Origin: JAKPQE01 sp041397845
GTDB taxonomy: Bacteria; Pseudomonadota; Alphaproteobacteria; Rhizobiales; JAKPQE01
DNA: 64,000 bases
Reading direction: 5' to 3'
Assembly (NCBI GenBank): GCA_041397845.1
Contig: JAWKVW010000010.1
Span: forward strand, 59,302 to 123,301
Shown: positions 60,049 to 64,000 of the stretch, in pieces
Position numbering within the stretch: the stretch's first letter is position 1
Layout: every line of letters begins with the position of its first letter
The notes under the pieces: model-generated
Told to the model about the DNA's origin: nothing
What the model saw: only the letters and a program-made list of their open reading frames with translations
The model's database searches: none
Translations under genes and position numbers: made by a program

Positions 60049-61178
60049 CGGACAGCAAGGGTTTGGCCGGCGAGACGACGACGGTCCGGGTCGACCTCGG
60101 CGAACGGTCGTATGACATCCTGATCGGGCCGGGGCTCATTGCCCGCACGGGTCCGGCGCTGGCGGCGCTGCATCCGGGCATCCGCGTTGCCGTCGTCACC
60201 GACGAGACGGTTGCCGGGCTGCATCTGCCGGCGCTGCGGGAAAGCCTTGCGGCGGCCGGCATCGATCATGTCGTGTCGGTGGTCGAGCCGGGCGAGGGAT
60301 CGAAGAATTTCGGCAATTTCGAGCGGCTGGTCGACGAGGTGCTGGCGGCCCGGCTGGAGCGCGGCGACGCGGTGCTGGCGCTTGGCGGCGGTGTCGTCGG
60401 CGATCTCTCCGGCTTCGTTTCCGGCGTGGTGCGGCGCGGCATGCGGTTCGTGCAGGTGCCGACGACGCTCCTGTCGCAGGTCGATTCCTCGGTCGGCGGC
60501 AAGACCGGCATCAATTCGCGGCGCGGCAAGAACCTTGTCGGCGTCTTCCAGCAGCCGCGGCTCGTCGTTGCCGACACGGCGACGCTCGATACGCTCGAGC
60601 CGCGGGAATTCCGGGCCGGCTATGCGGAAGTCGCCAAGTACGGCCTCATCGACGATTTCGAGTTCTTTTCCTGGCTCGAGGGCAACTGGCGCGACGTGTT
60701 CGCCGGCGGGGCATCGCGCACCGAGGCGATCGCGACGAGCTGCCGGGCGAAGGCGGCGGTGGTTGCCGGCGACGAGCGCGAGACCGGGCGGCGGGCGCTG
60801 CTCAATCTCGGCCATACCTTCGGCCACGCGCTCGAGGCGGCGACGGGCTTTGGCAAGCGGCTGGTACATGGCGAGGGTGTCGCCATCGGCATGGTGCTCG
60901 CCTTCCGGTTCTCGGCGCGGCTCGGCCTTGCCAACGGGCAGGACGCGGAGCGGGTGCGGGCGCATCTTTCGGCGGTTGGATTGCCGACCGAGATTTCCCA
61001 TATCGAGGGCAGGATTTCCGGGGCCGACGAACTGATGGCCCACATTGCCCAGGACAAGAAGGTGAAGCGCGGCAAGCTGACCTTCATTCTGGCGCGCGGC
61101 ATCGGCCAGTCGTTCATCGCCGACGACGTGGCGCCTGAGGCCGTGCGCAACTTCCTTGAGGATGAACTGAAGAAATGA
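60045..61178 (+). CDS. aroB: 3-dehydroquinate synthase
   Basis: A 377-residue NAD- and zinc-dependent enzyme, the second step of the shikimate pathway. It has VVTDETVAGLHLPALRESLA, the NAD site VLALGGGVVGDLSGFVSGVV, QVPTTLLSQVDSSVGGKTGI, NSRRGKNLVGVFQQPRLVVA, YAEVAKYGLIDD (zinc Glu), and NLGHTFGHALEAATGFGKRL with the zinc His. Start is GTG 60045 within the aroK stop (GTGA). Overlap with the CNNM gene by ATGA makes aroK-aroB-CNNM one operon. Confidence 0.96.
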   Translation: MTDSKGLAGETTTVRVDLGERSYDILIGPGLIARTGPALAALHPGIRVAVVTDETVAGLHLPALRESLAAAGIDHVVSVVEPGEGSKNFGNFERLVDEVLAARLERGDAVLALGGGVVGDLSGFVSGVVRRGMRFVQVPTTLLSQVDSSVGGKTGINSRRGKNLVGVFQQPRLVVADTATLDTLEPREFRAGYAEVAKYGLIDDFEFFSWLEGNWRDVFAGGASRTEAIATSCRAKAAVVAGDERETGRRALLNLGHTFGHALEAATGFGKRLVHGEGVAIGMVLAFRFSARLGLANGQDAERVRAHLSAVGLPTEISHIEGRISGADELMAHIAQDKKVKRGKLTFILARGIGQSFIADDVAPEAVRNFLEDELKK

Positions 61179-62473
61179 CCGGCACCTTCTGGCTGACGAC
61201 CGGGCTTATCCTGCTGCTCATCGTGATGTCGGCCTTCTTTTCGGGCTCGGAGACGGCGCTGACGGCGGCCTCGCGGGCGCGCATGCTGCATCTGGAAAAG
61301 TCGGGGACGGCGCGGGCCAGTCTCGTCGGCCGGCTCATCCAGGCGCGCGAAAGACTGATCGGGGCGCTGCTGCTCGGCAACAACCTCGTCAACATTCTCG
61401 CCTCGGCGCTGGCGACGACGCTCTTTCTCGAGCTCTTCGGCGATGCCGGCGTCGTCTATGCGACCCTCGTCATGACGGCAGTGGTGCTGATCTTCGCCGA
61501 GGTGCTGCCGAAGACCTGGGCGATCGGCGATCCGGACCGGTTCGCGCTGGCGGTGGCGCCGATCGTGCGGGTGGTGGTGGCGCTGTTCGGCCCGGTGACG
61601 CTGGCGGTCGAGGCGATCGTCAACCGCATCCTCCGGCTCGTCGGGGCAAACGTCATCGAGGGCCGCTCGGTGCTGTCGGCGAGCGACGAGCTGCGCGGCC
61701 AGCTCGACCTGCTGCACATGGAAGGCAATGTGGTCAAGGACGACCGCGACCGGCTCGGCGGCCTGCTCGACCTTGCCGAGCTGGAAGTCTCGGACGTGAT
61801 GATCCATCGCACCAAGATGGAATCGATCAACGCCGACGACGCGCCGGAGAAGATCGTCGCCGACGTGCTGTCCTCGGCCTACACGCGGCTGCCGCTCTGG
61901 CGCGGCGAGGCGGAGAACATCGTCGGCGTGCTGCATGCCAAGGATCTCCTGCGCACCATCAATGCGCTCGGCGGCGACCTTGAAAAGCTCGATATCGCCA
62001 GCGTCGCGACGGCGCCGTGGTTCGTGCCCGACACGACAAGCCTCAAGAACCAGCTCAACGCCTTCCTGAAGCGCAAGGCGCACATCGCCCTCGTCGTCGA
62101 CGAGTATGGCGAGGTGATGGGTCTCGTGACGCTCGAGGACATCATCGAGGAAATCGTCGGCGAGATCGCCGACGAGCACGACGTCGTCGTGCAGGGCGTC
62201 CGGGTCCAGCCGGACGGATCGGTCGTCGTCGACGGCGCGGTGCCGATCCGCGACCTCAACCGGGCGATGGACTGGCAACTCCCGGACGAGGAGGCAACGA
62301 CGATCGCCGGCCTCGTCATTCACGAGGCGCGTACCATTCCCGAACAGGGCCAGGCCTTCACCTTTTACGGCTTCCGGTTTCAGGTGCTCAGAAAGCAGCG
62401 GAACCGGATCACGCTCCTGAAGGTGACGCCGATCGATGTCATCGAGCGTCAGGAAGCGGCGGCGCGCGGCTGA
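61175..62473 (+). CDS. CNNM/CorC family (hemolysin-like) protein
   Basis: A 432-residue membrane protein. The N-terminal CNNM domain has LILLLIVMSAFFSGSETALT and further spans (ALLLGNNLVNILASALATTL). A tandem CBS pair (about 205-330) holds ELEVSDVMIHRTKMESINAD and IALVVDEYGEVMGLVTLEDI. A CorC-HlyC domain ends RNRITLLKVTPIDVIER. The family takes part in magnesium/cobalt export and resistance. It is the third gene of aroK-aroB-CNNM, a common order in Rhizobiales. Confidence 0.92.
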   Translation: MTGTFWLTTGLILLLIVMSAFFSGSETALTAASRARMLHLEKSGTARASLVGRLIQARERLIGALLLGNNLVNILASALATTLFLELFGDAGVVYATLVMTAVVLIFAEVLPKTWAIGDPDRFALAVAPIVRVVVALFGPVTLAVEAIVNRILRLVGANVIEGRSVLSASDELRGQLDLLHMEGNVVKDDRDRLGGLLDLAELEVSDVMIHRTKMESINADDAPEKIVADVLSSAYTRLPLWRGEAENIVGVLHAKDLLRTINALGGDLEKLDIASVATAPWFVPDTTSLKNQLNAFLKRKAHIALVVDEYGEVMGLVTLEDIIEEIVGEIADEHDVVVQGVRVQPDGSVVVDGAVPIRDLNRAMDWQLPDEEATTIAGLVIHEARTIPEQGQAFTFYGFRFQVLRKQRNRITLLKVTPIDVIERQEAAARG

Positions 62474-62488
62474 GCCGGCGCGGCAGGC

Positions 62489-62926
62489 TCATGAGGCCGG
62501 GCGGCCGAGATTCGATATGATCCGGCGCATGGCGGCGAGCAGGGCTTCCGTCTCGGCGGTGGAGAGGTCCGCCAGAGCGGCCTCGTTGACGGCGGTTGCC
62601 GCCAGCGTCGCCGGGCCCTCGAGGGCGCGGGCCTTCGGGGTGACGTGAATGGAGCGGGCGCGGCCGTCGCCTGCATGGCTGCGGCGCTGAACGAGGCCGT
62701 CGCGTTCCATCCGCGCGAGCGTATTGGCGAGCGTCGCCTGCTCGACGTCGAGCCTTTCGACAAGCTCGCGCTGGGTCAGCCCGTCCTCTTTCCAGAGCAC
62801 CAGCAGCGTCATGAACTGGGCCGGGGCCAGCCCGAGCGGGCGGATTGCCTCGGCCAGACGCTGGGCAAAGAGCCGTGCCATGTGATTGGCGAGATAGCCG
62901 GCGGAATGGTGCTTATCGAACTCCAT
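62489..62926 (-). CDS. MarR-family transcriptional regulator
   Basis: A 145-residue winged-helix repressor. It has YLANHMARLFAQRLAEAIRP, then LGLAPAQFMTLLVLWKEDGL, the recognition region TQRELVERLDVEQATLANTL, and the wing DGLVQRRSHAGDGRARSIHV. A C-terminal helix, ATAVNEAALADLSTAETEAL, completes the dimer. It is divergent from a small membrane-protein gene with two palindromes between them, so it probably represses both. Confidence 0.92.
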   Translation of the reverse strand: MEFDKHHSAGYLANHMARLFAQRLAEAIRPLGLAPAQFMTLLVLWKEDGLTQRELVERLDVEQATLANTLARMERDGLVQRRSHAGDGRARSIHVTPKARALEGPATLAATAVNEAALADLSTAETEALLAAMRRIISNLGRPAS

Positions 62927-62946
62927 GGGGCAGACTAGACATTGGA

Positions 62947-62980
62947 TAGCGTGCTATGCAAATATATATAGCATGCTATT
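62947..62980. promoter_or_regulatory. Paired palindromes, likely MarR operators
   Basis: ATAGCGTGCTAT (62947-62958) and ATAGCATGCTAT (62969-62980) are 12-bp palindromes with centres 22 bases apart, about two helical turns. The second is perfect; the first has one mismatched pair at its centre. They fill the 68-base gap between marR and the membrane-protein gene. Confidence 0.75.
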
Positions 62981-62994
62981 TAATGGAGGGTCCG

Positions 62995-63423
62995 ATGGCT
63001 AGTCTGGTGCGGTTCCACGCGGCGTCCGGCGCTGTGGCGATGGCAATCATCACGAGTTTCATGGGGGCGACGATCGTCTCGGAGGCGTTTTTCGGTCCCG
63101 GAGCCATCGCCGCGACGAAGCGCTTCATCGTTCTTGCCATTCCGCTCCTCGTCGCAGCGCTGGCGGCGGCCGGGGCGAGCGGCTTCCGGCTCGGGCGCGG
63201 CTGGCAATCGGCGACGGTGGCGCGCAAGCGCCGGCGCATGCCGATCATCGCTGGCAACGGCATCATCGTGCTGGTGCCGGCGGCGCTGTTCCTTTCCAGC
63301 CGGGCGGGTGCGGGCCTTTACGATACGGCCTTCTATGCCGTTCAGATTGCGGAACTCGCAGCCGGCGCCGTCAATCTCGTTCTTCTCGGCCGCAACTTCC
63401 GGGACGGGCTGAGCATGCGCTGA
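62995..63423 (+). CDS. Four-span membrane protein under MarR control
   Basis: A 142-residue protein with four predicted membrane spans (AVAMAIITSFMGATIVSEAF, FIVLAIPLLVAALAAAGAS, GNGIIVLVPAALFLSS, YAVQIAELAAGAVNLVLLGR). I do not recognise the family. A basic loop (GRGWQSATVARKRRRMP) suggests it faces the cytosol. ATG 62995 has a GGAGGG ribosome site; the upstream ATG frame starts inside the operator region. Regulation by the adjacent MarR repressor is likely from the palindromes. Confidence 0.75.
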   Translation: MASLVRFHAASGAVAMAIITSFMGATIVSEAFFGPGAIAATKRFIVLAIPLLVAALAAAGASGFRLGRGWQSATVARKRRRMPIIAGNGIIVLVPAALFLSSRAGAGLYDTAFYAVQIAELAAGAVNLVLLGRNFRDGLSMR

Positions 63424-63432
63424 CAGGTTCGT

Positions 63433-64000
63433 TCAGGCGACCGTCTTTTTCGCGATGTAGAAGCCATAGCCGTAGAACGCGGCGTAGCGTTCGTAGAGGG
63501 CGATTTCCGTTTCCTCGGCAGCGACGATGGCCCTTGCGGCATCCGAGTTGCCGTTGCGGGCGAGGAATTCGGCGAAGCGGGCCTGCATCGGGCGATAATA
63601 GCTGTCGAGCCAGCAGGTTTCGGGCAGCGGGAAATAGCCGGCGGGGGCATAGCCGGCTGCCTCCAGAATGGCGAGTTTGGCCGAGGCGGTGGCGATGCCG
63701 GGATATTCCCGGGTCCAGTGGCGCTCGAGGTCCTGCGGCCGCTCACTGGTGAGCCAGGTGATCTCGGAGACGGCCAGAACGCCGCCGGGCTTCAGGAAGC
63801 GGCGCCATGCGCGCACGCCGGTCTCGAACCCGACATTGTAGATGGCGCCCTCCGACCAGATCGCGTCGAACTGTCCGTCGGCGAAGGGGAGGGCGTCCAT
63901 CGAGGCCTCGAGCGTCTCGATACGGCCGCCGACGCTCCGGCTTTTCGCCCTGTCCTGCAGGCGCTCGAGGAACGGCGGCAGAAAATCGACGGCCTTGATG
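63433..64000 (-). CDS. Class I SAM-dependent methyltransferase, N-terminus beyond the window
   Basis: The minus-strand frame is open to the window edge, so the N-terminal part with the main SAM loop is missing. What is visible is AVDFLPPFLERLQDRAKSRS, RIETLEASMDALPFADGQFD, AIWSEGAIYNVGFETGVRAW and RRFLKPGGVLAVSEITWLTS, which is a UbiE/Cyclopropane-type fold. The C-terminus has EEIALYERYA-like and FYGYGFYIAKKT segments. Function is unknown. It ends 9 bases from the stop of the four-span protein. Confidence 0.85.
   Translation of the reverse strand, partial: IKAVDFLPPFLERLQDRAKSRSVGGRIETLEASMDALPFADGQFDAIWSEGAIYNVGFETGVRAWRRFLKPGGVLAVSEITWLTSERPQDLERHWTREYPGIATASAKLAILEAAGYAPAGYFPLPETCWLDSYYRPMQARFAEFLARNGNSDAARAIVAAEETEIALYERYAAFYGYGFYIAKKTVA

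Overview
The window is a GC-rich (about two thirds G+C, judged by eye) alphaproteobacterial chromosome segment, most likely from the Hyphomicrobiales (Rhizobiales). The evidence is the order mnmE-mnmG-rsmG-parA-parB-holA-lptE-leuS with two parS sites, a CenR-type regulator, an amtB/aminotransferase/ftsK/lolA/xthA block, a chorismate mutase-hisC-tyrC block, ftsEX, cpdR beside a TIGR02302/DUF4175 protein, and xerD-aroK-aroB-CNNM/CorC. Family or genus cannot be fixed from the sequence. No rRNA, tRNA, CRISPR array, prophage or insertion sequence was recognised.

Layout. 1-2.9 kb: a YyaL/DUF255 gene fragment, mnmE and mnmG, all readable as protein but broken by many one-base indels. 3.8-6.3 kb: intact rsmG-parA-parB (chromosome segregation). 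6.3-10.7 kb, minus strand: leuS-lptE-holA. 10.9-14.4 kb: PLP homeostasis protein, L,D-transpeptidase, CenR-like regulator, a lone cyclic-nucleotide-binding domain, xthA. 15.0-22.6 kb, minus strand: amtB-1, amtB-2, then aminotransferase-ftsK-lolA. 23-30.3 kb: DUF1761, Rieske protein, acs, a DUF6065/2OG-oxygenase fusion, prolyl-tRNA deacylase, CnoX-like thioredoxin, Lon-substrate-type protein, Trm112. 30.4-36.7 kb: merR-CMD operon, ubiH, tesB, EamA exporter, repeats, a frameshifted gloB, a methyltransferase. 36.8-41.5 kb: chorismate mutase-hisC-tyrC, DUF2125, gamma-glutamylcyclotransferase. 41.5-47.6 kb: a LexA-box gene, plsC, YdcF, ftsX-ftsE, zinc-ribbon/DUF3426-hpt-cpdR. 47.5-58 kb: DUF4175, a small unknown protein, GNAT, acyl-CoA ligase, 3-hydroxybutyryl-CoA dehydrogenase, etfA-etfB, rhomboid, PduO-type adenosyltransferase, HIG1 protein. 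58-64 kb: xerD with a 57-aa membrane protein, aroK-aroB-CNNM, a MarR-controlled membrane protein, and a partial methyltransferase.

Regulatory sites tie the genes together. The window has exactly two TTAA-N7-TTAA (CtrA-type) sites. One precedes the aminotransferase-ftsK-lolA genes; the other lies between ftsEX and the operon ending in cpdR, the adaptor for CtrA destruction. Both amtB genes have a sigma-54 promoter with the same -12 variant, but no glnK is present. An alphaproteobacterial SOS box sits in front of an uncharacterised small gene. A textbook 19-bp-spacer MerR promoter drives merR-CMD, and paired 12-bp palindromes sit between marR and a membrane-protein gene.

The most novel-looking items are the DUF6065-2OG oxygenase fusion, the LexA-box small protein and the CtrA box/cpdR arrangement. 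The indel-rich start of the window and the paired indels in holA and gloB look more like residual sequencing error than gene decay and should be resolved before any pseudogene is believed.
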